Part shown: positions 52,479 through 63,449 of the stretch, piece after piece
Layout: each line of letters opens with the position of its first letter
How positions within the stretch are numbered: the stretch's first letter is position 1
The notes under the pieces: generated by a model
Databases searched by the model: none
What the model saw: only the letters and a program-made list of their open reading frames with translations
Told to the model about the DNA's origin: nothing
Made by a program: the position numbers and the translations under genes
Origin: Zeimonas sp044507525
GTDB lineage: Bacteria; Pseudomonadota; Gammaproteobacteria; Burkholderiales; Burkholderiaceae_E
Reading direction: 5' to 3'
NCBI GenBank assembly: GCA_044507525.1
Contig: JBIQJM010000005.1
Span: forward strand, 22,305-86,304
DNA: 64,000 nt

Positions 52479-53281
52479 CGGGTGTCCTGGCCGGCACCGG
52501 CGTCCACGATGGCCGATTCCATCCCGGCGAGCTTCAGCGTCGCGCGCGCCCTCTCCGCCTCGTCGCGCGTCGGGAACGGCCCGACGCGCACGCGGGTGCG
52601 TTCGCCCTGCGCGGTCTTCACCTTCTCGGTGTAGGCGCGCAGCCCGGTGCGTCGCGCCTTGTCGAGCTGCGCCCGCGCGCTGCCGGCGTTCGCGAACGCG
52701 CCGATCTGCAGCGCGTAGCGCGTGGCGGAGGCGGCAGCCGGCTCGGCGCGCGACTGCGCGGCGGCGACCTTCGGCGCTTCGGCCGCGGCAGGCTTCGGCG
52801 CTTCGGCCGCGGCGGCCTTCGGCGTTTGGGCCGCGGCGGGCTTCGGCGCTTCGGCCGGTGGGCGTGTCCTGGCTTCGGACTGCGCCGGAGCTTTCGCTGC
52901 GATCGGCGAACGTGCGGAATCGGCCGCGTCGGTGGCCTGCGAACCGGGTGCCGCCCGGGTGGCGTCCTTCGAGTCGGCGTTCGCCTGCGCGACCGGTTCC
53001 GACGGAGCCGGCGGCACGATCAGGTCCTCGCTCCCCGGCGATGCGACCGCGGTGTCGCCCTGCCTGGGCAGGTCGACCTCGGGCAGTGCCGCCTCGCGAG
53101 GCGGGATCTCGATCTCGACGTCGCTGATCGTCTGGCGCGGTTCGGAATCGAGCACCAGCGGAAGCACGATCGCGGCCGCGACGCCCAGGGCGACGGCGCC
53201 GACCAGGCGTCGACGCGCGCGCTTCTTCTGGGTGAGGGCCGGGTCGAGCGCGGCGCCGTCGGCGGAGTTACGACGCGCCAT
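52475..53281 (-). CDS. SPOR-domain cell-division protein (DedD-like)
   Basis: This 268-residue bitopic protein has an N-terminal cytoplasmic tail with a basic stop (KKRARRRL) and one membrane segment (26-45). A long Ala/Pro/Glu linker with tandem repeats follows (about 140-175), then a C-terminal SPOR domain (about 190-265, YALQIGAFANAGSARAQLD). SPOR domains bind denuded peptidoglycan at the septum. The position between folC and cvpA is that of dedD in proteobacteria. Confidence 0.9.
   Translation of the reverse strand: MARRNSADGAALDPALTQKKRARRRLVGAVALGVAAAIVLPLVLDSEPRQTISDVEIEIPPREAALPEVDLPRQGDTAVASPGSEDLIVPPAPSEPVAQANADSKDATRAAPGSQATDAADSARSPIAAKAPAQSEARTRPPAEAPKPAAAQTPKAAAAEAPKPAAAEAPKVAAAQSRAEPAAASATRYALQIGAFANAGSARAQLDKARRTGLRAYTEKVKTAQGERTRVRVGPFPTRDEAERARATLKLAGMESAIVDAGAGQDTR
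52769..52860 (-). repeat. 24-base tandem repeat in the SPOR protein linker
   Basis: Three complete 24-base units (52769-52792, 52793-52816, 52817-52840) and a partial fourth (CTTCGGCGCTTCGGCCGGTG) encode an eight-residue A-P-K-x-A-A-A-E/Q repeat. The units differ by a few bases, so the copy number may vary between strains. Confidence 0.85.
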
Positions 53282-53316
53282 GCACGGAACGGGGTGCCGC
53301 GGCGGTGGGCTGCGCT

Positions 53317-54626
53317 TCAGTGCGTACGTCGGTGCGACGGATCCGGCGAGCTGGCACGAGAGGAAAGGATGTCCGCGACAGTGAGGAACGATCCGAAGAC
53401 GACGATTCTATCATTCGGCTGCGCGACGGCGAGCGCGGCCGAGAGTGCTTCCGTGGGCTTCGCGTGGCATTCGATGCGCGGCGCCTCGGCCTCTGCGCCC
53501 TCTTCGACGCCCGCGGCGCGCAGCCGCTCGGCGATCCACGCCGAGCGCGCCGCACGCTGCCCCGGCAGATCGGTGACGAGCCAGCGGTCGAAACGATCCT
53601 TCAGCGGCGCGACGATCCCGTCGACGTCCTTGTCGCGCATCACGCCGAAGACCGCGTACGTGCGCCCGCTGCGCCCCATCGCGTCGAGATTGCTCGCCAG
53701 GTGCGCGGCGGCGTGCGGATTGTGCGCGACGTCGAGCACGACGGTGGGCATGCCGGGCAGCACCTGGAAACGCCCGGGCAACTCGACCTCGGCGAAACCC
53801 TGCCGCACGGCCTGCTGGCTCACCGGCAGCCGCGCACGCAGCGCCTCGAGCGCCGCGAGCACGCCCGACGCGTTCAGCAGCTGGTTGGCGCCGCGCAGGG
53901 ACGGATAGGCGATCGAGCTGCGCCGCTGCGCGCGTCCGCGATACGACCATTGCTGCTGATCGCCGACGTAATGGAAGTCGCGCCCGCACAACCAGAGATC
54001 GGCGCCGATCGCCTGCGCGTGCTCGACGAGCGACGCGGGCGGCATCGGGTCGCTGCAGATCGCGGGACGACGCGGCCGGAAGATGTGCGCCTTCTCCCAG
54101 CCGACGCGCTCGCGCGTGTCGCCCAGGTACTCGGCATGATCGACGTCGATGCTGGTGACGATCGCGCAATCGGCGTCGACGATGTTGACGGCGTCCAGGC
54201 GCCCTCCGAGCCCGACTTCGAGGATCACCGCATCGAGCGCTTCGCCGCAGAACAGGCGAAGCGCCGCAAGCGTCGTGAACTCGAAGTAGGTCAGCGGCGT
54301 GTCGCCGCGCGCGGCCTGCACCGCTTCGAACTGCGCGACGATCGCCTCGTCCGTCGCTTCGCGCCCGCCGACGCGGATGCGCTCGTTGAAGCGCACGAGG
54401 TGCGGCGACGTGTACACGCCGACGCGGTATCCGGCCGCCAGCAGGATCGCCTCGAGCATCGCGCAGCTCGAGCCCTTGCCGTTCGTGCCGCCCACGGTGA
54501 AGACAGCGCCGGGAAGCGCCAGCGACAGTCGCTGCGCGACCGCCTGCACGCGCTCGAGGCCGAGGTCGATCGTCTTCGGGTGCAGCGCCTCGATGCGCCC
54601 GAGCCAGTCGGCGAGCGGCGTCGACA

Positions 54627-54627
<1 letters not shown>
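53317..54627 (-). CDS. folC: Dihydrofolate synthase/folylpolyglutamate synthase
   Basis: FolC adds glutamate to dihydropteroate and folates. The 436 residues have the Mur-ligase P-loop FTVGGTNGKGSS near 43, YTSPHL near 72 and NERI near 80. ILEVGLGGRLDAVN near 140 and DVAHNPHA near 315 also match. The ATG overlaps the accD stop by one base (TGATG). The accD-folC-SPOR-cvpA-purF order matches E. coli and betaproteobacteria. Confidence 0.96.
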
Positions 54628-55492
<865 letters not shown>

Positions 55493-55496
<4 letters not shown>

Positions 55497-56416
55497 CGTG
55501 GGTTTCCCGTAAGTGGATCCGACACGGACGCGGCCGACGGATCGGCCGCGGCGGTCGCGCCTGTGCCGTGCGCTTCGGGCGCATCGGGCACGACGTGCGC
55601 TTCGGACGCTCCGTGCGCTTCGGGCGCATCGAGCGCCGTGCGGATCGACGCCATGAATTCGCGTGCACGCTGCGGCGCCTGCTCGGCGGGCCCGTCGCGC
55701 AGCACCTCGATCGTCCGCGTGCCGATGATCACCGCGTCGGCCGCACGCGCGACCGCGCGCGCCGTTGCGCCGTCCCGGATGCCGAAACCGACGCCGACCG
55801 GCAGCGACGTGCGCGCACGAATCGCCGCGACGCGCGAAACGACCTCGCCGACGTCGAGCGTGCCGCCGGTCGTGCCTTTCAGCGACACGTAGTACACGTA
55901 GCCGCTCGCCGCGGCGAGCACTCGATCGATGCGCGCCTCGGTCGAAGTGGGCGCGAGCAGGAACACCGGGTCGATGCCGACCGCACGCGCGGCTTCGGCG
56001 AAGCCCGCCGATTCCTCGGGCGGATAGTCGACGACGAGCACGCCGTCGACGCCTGCGGCCGCCGCGGCCTCGAGGAAGCGTTCGACGCCGAAGCGCTCGA
56101 TCGGATTCGCGTAGCCCATCAGCACGATCGGCGTCGCGCCGTCGCGCGTGCGAAATCCGCGAACGATCTCGAGCACCTCGCGCAGCCCGATGCCGAGCGC
56201 GAGCACGTGCTCGTTCGACGCCTGGATCACCGGACCGTCGGCCATCGGGTCGGAAAAGGGGACGCCGAGTTCGACGACGTCGGCGCCGCCTTCGACCAGC
56301 GCGTGCAGGATGGGCAGCGCGAGCTCGCGCCGCGGATAGCCGGTTGTTACGTACGGGATCAGCGCCTTGCGACCTGCGGCGGCGAGGCGGGCGAAGGTGT
56401 TCGCGAGGCGCGTCAT
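55493..56416 (-). CDS. trpA: Tryptophan synthase alpha subunit with a long C-terminal tail
   Basis: TrpA cleaves indole-3-glycerol phosphate to indole, which it channels to TrpB. It has catalytic Glu49 (VELGVPFSDP) and Asp60, and KGTTGG and GVGFGIRD form the phosphate site. At 307 residues it is about 40 longer than the usual 265-270. The extra C terminus is an Ala/His/Glu-rich tail with the repeated segment DAPEAHG. The tail may be disordered. It overlaps trpB and accD by four bases each. Confidence 0.95.
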
Positions 56417-57615
56417 TCGAGGTCGAGGCCGGCGCGTTGCGCGACGGTGTGCATGTCCTTGTCGCCGCGGCCCGACAGGTTGACGAGGATCGCGGCGTCC
56501 TTCGGCAGGGTCGGCGCGATGCGCGCCGCGTGCGCGAGCGCGTGGCTGGACTCGAGCGCGGGCAGGATCCCTTCGATGCGACAGCAGTCGTGGAAGGCCG
56601 CGAGCGCCTCGTCGTCGTCGACGACGACGTACTGCGCGCGCCCGCTGTCCTTCAGCCAGGCGTGCTCCGGACCGACACCGGGGTAGTCGAGCCCGGCGGA
56701 TACCGAATGCGTGTCGAGGATCTGCCCGTCGTCGTCCTGCAGCAGGTAGGTTCGATTGCCGTGCAGCACGCCGGAAACGCCGGCCGTGAGCGATGCCGAA
56801 TGCCGGCCGGTGGCGACCCCGTCGCCGCCCGCCTCGACACCGACGAGCTGCACGCCCTCGACATCGATGTACGGATGGAAGATGCCGATCGCGTTCGAGC
56901 CGCCGCCGACGCACGCGACGACGACGTCGGGCTGGCGTCCGATCCTCTCGGGCATCTGCCGCCTGCACTCGTTGCCGATCACCGACTGGAAGTCGCGCAC
57001 CATCGCCGGATAGGGATGCGGCCCGGCGACGGTACCGATGATGTAGAACGTGTCCTCGACGTTGGCGACCCAGTCGCGCATCGCTTCGTTCAGCGCGTCC
57101 TTCAGCGTGCGCGAGCCGCTGTGCACGGGCACCACCTCTGCGCCGAGCAGCTTCATCCGGTAGACGTTCTGCTTCTGGCGCACGACGTCGTCGGCGCCCA
57201 TGTAGACGACGCAACGCATTCCGTGGCGCGCCGCGACGGTGGCCGTGGCGACCCCGTGCTGGCCGGCGCCCGTTTCGGCGATCACGCGCGGCTTGCCCAT
57301 GCGCGCGGCGAGCAGCGCCTGCCCCACGGTGTTGTTGATCTTGTGCGCGCCCGTGTGGTTGAGGTCCTCGCGCTTGAACCAGATCTGCGCGCCGCCGAGC
57401 CGCTCGGACCAGCGCCTGGCGTGATACACCGGCGAGGGCCGGCCGACGAAATGCGCCAGCTCGTACTCGAGCTCCTCGATGAACGCCGGGTCCCTGCGAT
57501 ACCGCTCCCAGGCCTCGCACAGCTCGTCGAGGGCATGCACGAGCGTCTCGGCAACGAATCGTCCGCCGTAGGGGCCGAAGTGGCCCGTGGCATCGGGAAG
57601 GTCGTAGGGCTTCAT
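56413..57615 (-). CDS. trpB: Tryptophan synthase beta subunit
   Basis: TrpB joins indole and serine to tryptophan with PLP bound at Lys92 (TGAHKINN). The 400-residue protein has GGRFVAETL at the start, ETGAGQHGVATAT, VGGGSNAIG for the phosphate of PLP and the closing SGRGDKD. It is coupled to trpF and trpA by ATGA overlaps. Confidence 0.97.
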   Translation of the reverse strand: MKPYDLPDATGHFGPYGGRFVAETLVHALDELCEAWERYRRDPAFIEELEYELAHFVGRPSPVYHARRWSERLGGAQIWFKREDLNHTGAHKINNTVGQALLAARMGKPRVIAETGAGQHGVATATVAARHGMRCVVYMGADDVVRQKQNVYRMKLLGAEVVPVHSGSRTLKDALNEAMRDWVANVEDTFYIIGTVAGPHPYPAMVRDFQSVIGNECRRQMPERIGRQPDVVVACVGGGSNAIGIFHPYIDVEGVQLVGVEAGGDGVATGRHSASLTAGVSGVLHGNRTYLLQDDDGQILDTHSVSAGLDYPGVGPEHAWLKDSGRAQYVVVDDDEALAAFHDCCRIEGILPALESSHALAHAARIAPTLPKDAAILVNLSGRGDKDMHTVAQRAGLDLE

Positions 57616-58286
57616 TCGGAATGACGTGCGGCGTCGACCCGCAATACCTCGGCGACGAATCGCTCCATGCGCTGCGCCGACTTGCGGCGGGGCTCGCCTC
57701 GCGGTGTTCCGTCTGCGGCATCGGCCTGGATGCCGCTGGAGACGTCGACGGCGTCGGGTCGCACACGCGCGATCGCTTCGGCAACGTTCCCGAGCGACAG
57801 ACCGCCCGACAGCACGATCGGCAACGGTCGGTGCGCCGGGACCCAGGACCAGTCGAAAGTCGTTCCGCTGCCGCCGTAGGCGGGAGTGAACGAATCGAGC
57901 AACAGGGCCTCTGCGCGCTCGAAGCAGGCGAACGATTCTATCAAATCGGCCTCGGCGCGCATGCGCACCGCTCGCCACCAGCGCACGCCGGGCGGCGTCG
58001 ACGCCTCGCACTGTCGCGCCGACTCGTTCCCGTGGAACTGCAGCGCATCGAGGCCGACCGCGCCGGCGATGCGCCGGACCTCCTCGGGCGCCGCGTCGAC
58101 GAACAGGCCGACGGCGGCGACGTACGACGGGAGCGAGCGCCGGATCCCGGCGGCGTGCGCGAGGTCGACGGCACGCGGGCTTGCCGGGTAGAACACGAGC
58201 CCGATCGCGTCGGCGCCGAGCGCGGCGGCATCGCGCGCATCGCGCGCGTCGACGATGCCGCAGAACTTGATGCGCGTGCGGCTCAT
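57612..58286 (-). CDS. trpF: Phosphoribosylanthranilate isomerase
   Basis: TrpF performs the Amadori rearrangement of phosphoribosylanthranilate in tryptophan synthesis. The 224-residue TIM barrel has the catalytic Cys in IKFCGI (residue 9), GLVFYPASPR, LQFHGNE and LLLDSFTPAYGGSGTTFDW with the catalytic Asp, plus LSGGLSLGNV for phosphate. The C-terminal loop has a short basic insert (PRGEPRRKS). It overlaps truA and trpB by four bases each. Confidence 0.96.
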   Translation of the reverse strand: MSRTRIKFCGIVDARDARDAAALGADAIGLVFYPASPRAVDLAHAAGIRRSLPSYVAAVGLFVDAAPEEVRRIAGAVGLDALQFHGNESARQCEASTPPGVRWWRAVRMRAEADLIESFACFERAEALLLDSFTPAYGGSGTTFDWSWVPAHRPLPIVLSGGLSLGNVAEAIARVRPDAVDVSSGIQADAADGTPRGEPRRKSAQRMERFVAEVLRVDAARHSE

Positions 58287-59077
58287 CGAAGCGCCTCGAA
58301 GGGCTCGTCGCCCTCGCTCCACGAGGGCACCGCGTAGCGGTCGTCGTACTGCGCTCCGTCGAGGTACAGGCCGTCCGGCGCGAAGGTGGCAGCCGCGGCG
58401 CTGCGATCCCGCGCAGCGAGCAGCTCGCCCATCCAGCCGGGCTCGCGCCGTCCTTCCCCGACGGCGAGCAGCGAACCGACGACGTTGCGGATCATGTGAT
58501 GCAGGAAGGCGTTGGCGACGAAGGTGAAGACCACGAAGGGACCCCGCTCGCGCAGCGAGAGCTCCTCGACACGGCGCACCGGCGATGCGGCCTGGCACTC
58601 CGACGAGCGGAACGCCGAGAAGTCGTGCTCGCCGAGCAGGAACTGCGCCGCGGCGCGCATGCGCTCGACGTCGACGGTGCGGAAGGTCCACCCGGCGCGC
58701 CGCGCGAGCAGCGGATGACGCACCTCCGAGCGGTACAGGAGGTAACGATAGCGCCTGCGCAGGGCGCCGTAGCGCGCATGGAAGGAATCGGGCACTACGG
58801 TCGCGCTGCGCACGGCCATCGATGCCGGCAGCTGCGTGTTCACCCCGCGTATCCAGGCCGAGCGCGGCCGCGACGCTTCGGTGTCGAAATGCACGACCTG
58901 GCGCAACGCGTGCACGCCTGCATCGGTGCGTCCGGCGCACACGGTGGAAACCGGTTCGCCGGCGATCGCCGACAACGCGCGCTCGAGCGTGTCCTGCGCG
59001 GTTGCACCGCCGGGCTGGGTCTGCCAGCCCGAGAAGGCGCTTCCGTCGTAGGAGACCGTCAGCGCATGGCGGGACAA
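58283..59077 (-). CDS. truA: tRNA pseudouridine(38-40) synthase
   Basis: TruA modifies U38-U40 in the tRNA anticodon arm. The 264 residues have the catalytic Asp52 in CAGRTDAGVHA, RRRYRYLLY and the conserved FLHHMIRNVVG. The start is TTG at 59077; no ATG or GTG is available at the family start (TVSYDGSAFSGWQ begins at residue 7). It lies eight bases after the fimV stop. Confidence 0.95.
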   Translation of the reverse strand: MSRHALTVSYDGSAFSGWQTQPGGATAQDTLERALSAIAGEPVSTVCAGRTDAGVHALRQVVHFDTEASRPRSAWIRGVNTQLPASMAVRSATVVPDSFHARYGALRRRYRYLLYRSEVRHPLLARRAGWTFRTVDVERMRAAAQFLLGEHDFSAFRSSECQAASPVRRVEELSLRERGPFVVFTFVANAFLHHMIRNVVGSLLAVGEGRREPGWMGELLAARDRSAAAATFAPDGLYLDGAQYDDRYAVPSWSEGDEPFEALR

Positions 59078-59084
59078 CCGTGCT

Positions 59085-62000
59085 TCAGCCGATCTTCGCG
59101 AGCATCGCGCGCGCCTTCTGCTGCTGCGAGGCGTCGCCGCCGTCGACCACTTCCTGCAGCAGTTCGCGCGCACCTTCCTTGTCGCCGATCTCCTCGTACG
59201 CCGAGGCGAGATCGAGCTTGGTGGCCATCTCCTGCCAGCGCGACGACTCGACCTGCGGCGCGACCGCGGTGTCGGCCGAGGCGAGCCCGACGTCGCCATC
59301 GGAGAGATCGAGGTCGACCGACGACAGCTCGAGATTGCCCAGGCCCGAACGCCCGATGTCGAGGTCGGCGAGATCGACCGCCGGCCGCTCGTCGTCGTCG
59401 TCCGCACCGCGCGCGTCGATGTCCTCGAGCGACGGAAGATCGATCTTGAAGTCGCCGAGGTCGGCGAGCGCCGGGACTTCGTCGCTGCGCGCAGGCTCTT
59501 CGGCCGTCGCTTCTCCGCCCTGCCCGGAGACGTCGAGATCGAGCGACGGAAGCTCGAATCGTCCGCCGATCGCACGCTCGAGTTCCGAGTCCTGCGGCGC
59601 CGCGCCGCCCTCGTCGGCGTCGCGCGCGGCAAGCTCGCTGCCGGCGCGGCCGACCGTCGTCTCGAGATCGAGATCGAAGTCGAGCGCGGGCACCTCGTCG
59701 TCGCCGGGCCGATCGGCTTCGGACGACGCGCCCTCGGCGCCCTCCATGGGCACCGTCTCGGCGAACGACGCGCCGAAGGAGCGCGGCGCGGATCCCGGAT
59801 CGCGCGACCCCGGTTCGCCCGATTCGCCGAACATCGCGGCTGCAGCATCGGCTTCCTGCTCGAGGTCGGCGATGGCCGGCGGCCCGTCGTCCTGCGCATT
59901 CGCGAGCGGCGCAGCTTCGTCGTCGGCGGGTTGCGCCGCGGGGCTGCCTTCGCCCTGGCCGGTATACAGCGGATTGGCCGGATCGATCGCCAGGCCGAGC
60001 GTGACGACCTTGGCCCATTCCTCGTTCAACCCGCCGGCCTGGTCGTACATCTCCTGCGCGAGCGCGCCGAAGGCAACCGGATCCTTGCGGGCGGCATGGA
60101 TCTCGAGCAGCTTCAGGCGAATCGCCTGGCGCTCGGGCTGGCGCTTCAGCGCCTCCTTGAGAATCTCCTCGGCTTGCGCCTCGCGGCCGTAGGCGATGTA
60201 GACCTCGGCCTCGGCGATCGGATCGACCTCGGTCGAGTGAACGTCGACGCCGCTGTCGCGCGCGCTGGTGGCAAACAGGCTGGCATGCGTGTCGACCGCC
60301 TGCCCACCCGTCGAACCGAACAGCGAATTGGCGGTGAACGCGTCGGCCGAGTTCAGGCTGTCCTCGAACTCGGCGCCCTTCCGGCGGCGTCGCACCGCGT
60401 ACACCCCGTAGGCGCCCAACCCGAGACCGATGGCCACCAGCGCCGGGAGCGTGAGGGGGTTGTCCATCAACGCTTCGAGCACGCTCGGCGACGCGACCGG
60501 TTCGGGGGCCGGCGCCGCAGCCGGGGCCACCGCCGGTGCGGGGCTTGCCTGCGGCGGGTCGGCGGCAGGGCTTGCCTGGCTCGATGCGTCCGGCGCAGCG
60601 GCCGCGCCTTCGGCGGACGCGCTCTCCGTCGTTTCGGTGCTCGCCGGGGCCGCGGCCTCGACCGGCGCTGCAACGCTGTCCTCGGCGGCGACGGTCGGTG
60701 CCGAAGCCTCGGCGGTCGCGGCGGTCGCCGTCGGCGCGCCCGCAGCCTCGCTCGTCGCCGGGACGGAAGGGGCGGACGGCGACGCGGAGGGCGCGCCCGC
60801 GTCGGCCGAAGTGCCGGCCGCGGGCGCAGCGACACCGACGGTGCCGCTGACCGCCGCGCCGGCCGTGCGCGCCGCTTCGACCTGGCGCTGCAACTCGGCC
60901 AGCTGCGTGTTCTTCAGTTCGACGAGGCGCTGCAGATCGGCGACGTTGCGCTCGAGCGCCGCGACGCGTTCCTGCTGTTCGCGCAACGCGGCATCCTGTG
61001 CGACCTGCCGCTCGGCGTCCGTGGCTGCCGCGCCATCGGCGGAGCCCGTGGACGAGCCGGCAGCGGCCGTGCCGGCCTCGCCGGCGGAGCTGGAAAGCTT
61101 GAGCTGGTCGCCGACCGCGACCGGTGCGCTCGATTCGTCGGACCTTGCGGCCACCGAACCCTCGGCGGTCTGTCCGGCCTTCGTCGGCTGGACCGTCTTC
61201 GCCGACGCCGCCAGGCGCGCGCGGTAGGCGTTGAACTCGGTCGCCTGCGCGAGGATCTCGCGCCGGGCGGCCGCCGCGTCGACGGCGCTCATCGTCGCCG
61301 CGTCGGGAATCGAGAGCTGGGCGCCCGCGAACAACTGGTGCACGGTTCCGAAGAACGCGCGCGGGTTGGCCTCGTAGATCGCCATCACCGCCTGTTCGAC
61401 GGTGACGTGCGCCGGCTTGACGCGCGCCGCGATCTTCGCGAGCGTGTCGCCGGCGCGCACGCGGACGGTACCGGGCGCCTCGGCCGCAGTCGTCCCGGCC
61501 GCCGGAGCCGACGGTGCGGGGGCGCGCGTGCCGGGCGACGGCGACGACGCCTGCGACGTCGAGACGGGTTGCGCGCGGGCGACGGGCGCAGCCGTCACCG
61601 CCGGGCGCGCGGCCGGCGCCGCGACGGCCGTGCCGGCTCCGCCGGCGACGAGCGTATCGCGGCCCATGCGCAGTTCGGGCGGATCGAGCAGGAAGGTGTA
61701 TTCGCGCACGAACCTGCCCGACGACCAGTTCAACTCGACCAGCAGGTCGACGAAGGGTTCGTTGACGGGCTGCGCCGAAGTGACGCGCACGACGGCGCCG
61801 CCGCCCGGACGCTGCTCGACGGCAAAACGCAGCCCGCTCAGCGCGGGGTTGTATTCGAGCCCGGCCTGGCGGAAGGCTTCCGGCGGCGCGAGCCGGGCAT
61901 TGAGGGAACCGATTTCCTCGTTGCCGAGCGCCGTGACCTCGACTTCCGCGCGCAAGGGCTGCCCGAGCGCCGACTGAACCGTGAGCCGGCCGAGTCCGGC

Positions 62001-62156
62001 GGCGTCGACAGCGACGGGAGCGGTTCCCGAAAGTGCTGCAGCGATCGCTGCCGCGAGCAGCGTCGGCCTTCCCGCAACCCGCCCCGAGATCGATTGTTTT
62101 TCGCCTGCAGCCACGCTAATCCCCGGACGCTGGAAGTGATTTTTTGAGGCTAACAT
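59085..62156 (-). CDS. fimV: FimV-type pilus/polarity scaffold protein
   Basis: This protein is about 1023 residues. It has a signal segment (about 30-55), the FimV N-terminal domain (GLGRLTVQSALGQPLRAEVEV) and a LysM peptidoglycan-binding domain (VRAGDTLAKIA). A coiled-coil segment (ERVAALERNVADLQRLVELKNTQL) and an Ala/Pro/Ser linker follow. One membrane helix near 615 comes next, then an acidic cytoplasmic part with TPR-like AEEILKEALKRQPE and the C-terminal FimV domain (LDLASAYEEIGDKEGARELL). FimV organises type IV pili, twitching and pole identity. ATG at 62156 lacks a ribosome site; GTG at 62114 with GGGG upstream is an alternative. Confidence 0.92.
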   Translation of the reverse strand: MLASKNHFQRPGISVAAGEKQSISGRVAGRPTLLAAAIAAALSGTAPVAVDAAGLGRLTVQSALGQPLRAEVEVTALGNEEIGSLNARLAPPEAFRQAGLEYNPALSGLRFAVEQRPGGGAVVRVTSAQPVNEPFVDLLVELNWSSGRFVREYTFLLDPPELRMGRDTLVAGGAGTAVAAPAARPAVTAAPVARAQPVSTSQASSPSPGTRAPAPSAPAAGTTAAEAPGTVRVRAGDTLAKIAARVKPAHVTVEQAVMAIYEANPRAFFGTVHQLFAGAQLSIPDAATMSAVDAAAARREILAQATEFNAYRARLAASAKTVQPTKAGQTAEGSVAARSDESSAPVAVGDQLKLSSSAGEAGTAAAGSSTGSADGAAATDAERQVAQDAALREQQERVAALERNVADLQRLVELKNTQLAELQRQVEAARTAGAAVSGTVGVAAPAAGTSADAGAPSASPSAPSVPATSEAAGAPTATAATAEASAPTVAAEDSVAAPVEAAAPASTETTESASAEGAAAAPDASSQASPAADPPQASPAPAVAPAAAPAPEPVASPSVLEALMDNPLTLPALVAIGLGLGAYGVYAVRRRRKGAEFEDSLNSADAFTANSLFGSTGGQAVDTHASLFATSARDSGVDVHSTEVDPIAEAEVYIAYGREAQAEEILKEALKRQPERQAIRLKLLEIHAARKDPVAFGALAQEMYDQAGGLNEEWAKVVTLGLAIDPANPLYTGQGEGSPAAQPADDEAAPLANAQDDGPPAIADLEQEADAAAAMFGESGEPGSRDPGSAPRSFGASFAETVPMEGAEGASSEADRPGDDEVPALDFDLDLETTVGRAGSELAARDADEGGAAPQDSELERAIGGRFELPSLDLDVSGQGGEATAEEPARSDEVPALADLGDFKIDLPSLEDIDARGADDDDERPAVDLADLDIGRSGLGNLELSSVDLDLSDGDVGLASADTAVAPQVESSRWQEMATKLDLASAYEEIGDKEGARELLQEVVDGGDASQQQKARAMLAKIG

Positions 62157-62244
62157 CAGCGATTTAGGCGTGCAAGATCGCGCGTTGGCTGAAGTAGCGC
62201 ATGTGGCCGCCATGTGACGAACGGCATCTTCCGCAGGGTCTGGC

Positions 62245-62280
62245 GGCGCTCCGGCGTCTCGTCGGAGACACCGGAGCGCC
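62245..62280 (-). terminator. Strong hairpin after asd
   Basis: A 16-base arm at 62245-62260 pairs with 62265-62280 around a 4-base loop, with one mismatch, starting 12 bases past the asd stop. The stem is very GC-rich and no T-run follows. It separates asd from the fimV-to-metZ chain. Confidence 0.6.
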
Positions 62281-62291
62281 ACATCGGAGCC

Positions 62292-63413
62292 TCAGGCGGA
62301 AAGCAGGCGCAGCATGCGGCGCAACGGCTCGGCCGCGCCCCAGAGCAATTGGTCGCCGACCGTGAACGCGCTGAGGTAGCCGGGCCCGAACGACAGCTTG
62401 CGCAGCCGGCCGATCGGGATGTCGAGCCGGCCGTTGACGGCGGTCGGCGTGAGCGCGTGCATCGACTGCTCGCGCGTGTTCGGCACGAGCTTCACCCATT
62501 CGTTGCCCGACTTCACCAGTGTCTCGATCTCGGACAGCGGCAGGTCGCGCCGCAGCTTGATCGTCATCGCCTGGCTGTGGCAGCGCATCGCGCCGATGCG
62601 CACGCACAGGCTTTCGACCGGCACGTGGCGATCACCCGAGGCCGGCAGTCCGAGGATCTTGTTGAGCTCCGCACCGCCCTTCCATTCCTCGCGCGAAGTG
62701 CCGTCGCCGAGATCCTTGTCGATCCAGGGGATGAGACTGCCGGCGAGCGGCACGCCGAACTGCGCGGTAGGAAACGAATCGCCGCGCATCGCCGCCGAGA
62801 CCCTGGCGTCGATCTCGAGGATGGCCGACGCGGGGTCGGCGAGCAACGCGGCCACCGAGTCGTGCGCCGCGCCCATCTGCGCGAGTAGCTCGCGCATGTT
62901 CTGCGCGCCCGCGCCCGAAGCCGCCTGGTAGGTCGTCGCCGCAATCCATTCGACGAGGTTCTCGCGCAGCAGCCCCGCGAGCGCCATCATCATCAGGCTC
63001 ACGGTGCAGTTGCCGCCGATGAAGTTGCGCACGCCGCGCTCGAGCGAATCGCGAATGACGTGCAGGTTCAGCGGGTCGAGCACGATCACCGCGTCGTCCT
63101 TCATCCGCAGCGCCGAGGCGGCGTCGATCCAGTAGCCGTTCCAGCCGGCGGCGCGCAGCTTCGGGAAGACCGCGTTGGTCCAGTCGCCGCCCTGGCAGGT
63201 GAGGACGACGTCCATCGCCTTCAGCCGCTCGATGTCGGAAGCGTCGTGCAGCCTCGTGTCGCCCAGGTTGGGCACCTCGGGCGCCTTGCCGCCGGCGTTC
63301 GACGTGCTGAAGAACACCGTCTCGACGTGCGCGAAATCGTTCTCCTCGCGCATGCGCTGCATCAGCACGGAACCGACCATTCCGCGCCACCCGACCATTG
63401 CGACCTTCAACAT
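62292..63413 (-). CDS. asd: Aspartate-semialdehyde dehydrogenase
   Basis: Asd reduces aspartyl phosphate to the semialdehyde for lysine, methionine and threonine synthesis. The 373-residue proteobacterial-type enzyme has the NADP loop GWRGMVGSVL (8-17), catalytic Cys136 in GGNCTVSL and the later catalytic His in IGAMRCHSQAMTIKL. It follows leuB by 36 bases. The leuB-asd-fimV order is classical in this group. Confidence 0.96.
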   Translation of the reverse strand: MLKVAMVGWRGMVGSVLMQRMREENDFAHVETVFFSTSNAGGKAPEVPNLGDTRLHDASDIERLKAMDVVLTCQGGDWTNAVFPKLRAAGWNGYWIDAASALRMKDDAVIVLDPLNLHVIRDSLERGVRNFIGGNCTVSLMMMALAGLLRENLVEWIAATTYQAASGAGAQNMRELLAQMGAAHDSVAALLADPASAILEIDARVSAAMRGDSFPTAQFGVPLAGSLIPWIDKDLGDGTSREEWKGGAELNKILGLPASGDRHVPVESLCVRIGAMRCHSQAMTIKLRRDLPLSEIETLVKSGNEWVKLVPNTREQSMHALTPTAVNGRLDIPIGRLRKLSFGPGYLSAFTVGDQLLWGAAEPLRRMLRLLSA

Positions 63414-63449
63414 GATTGCTCCGATAAACCGTCGTGCGGTGCGCTTCGA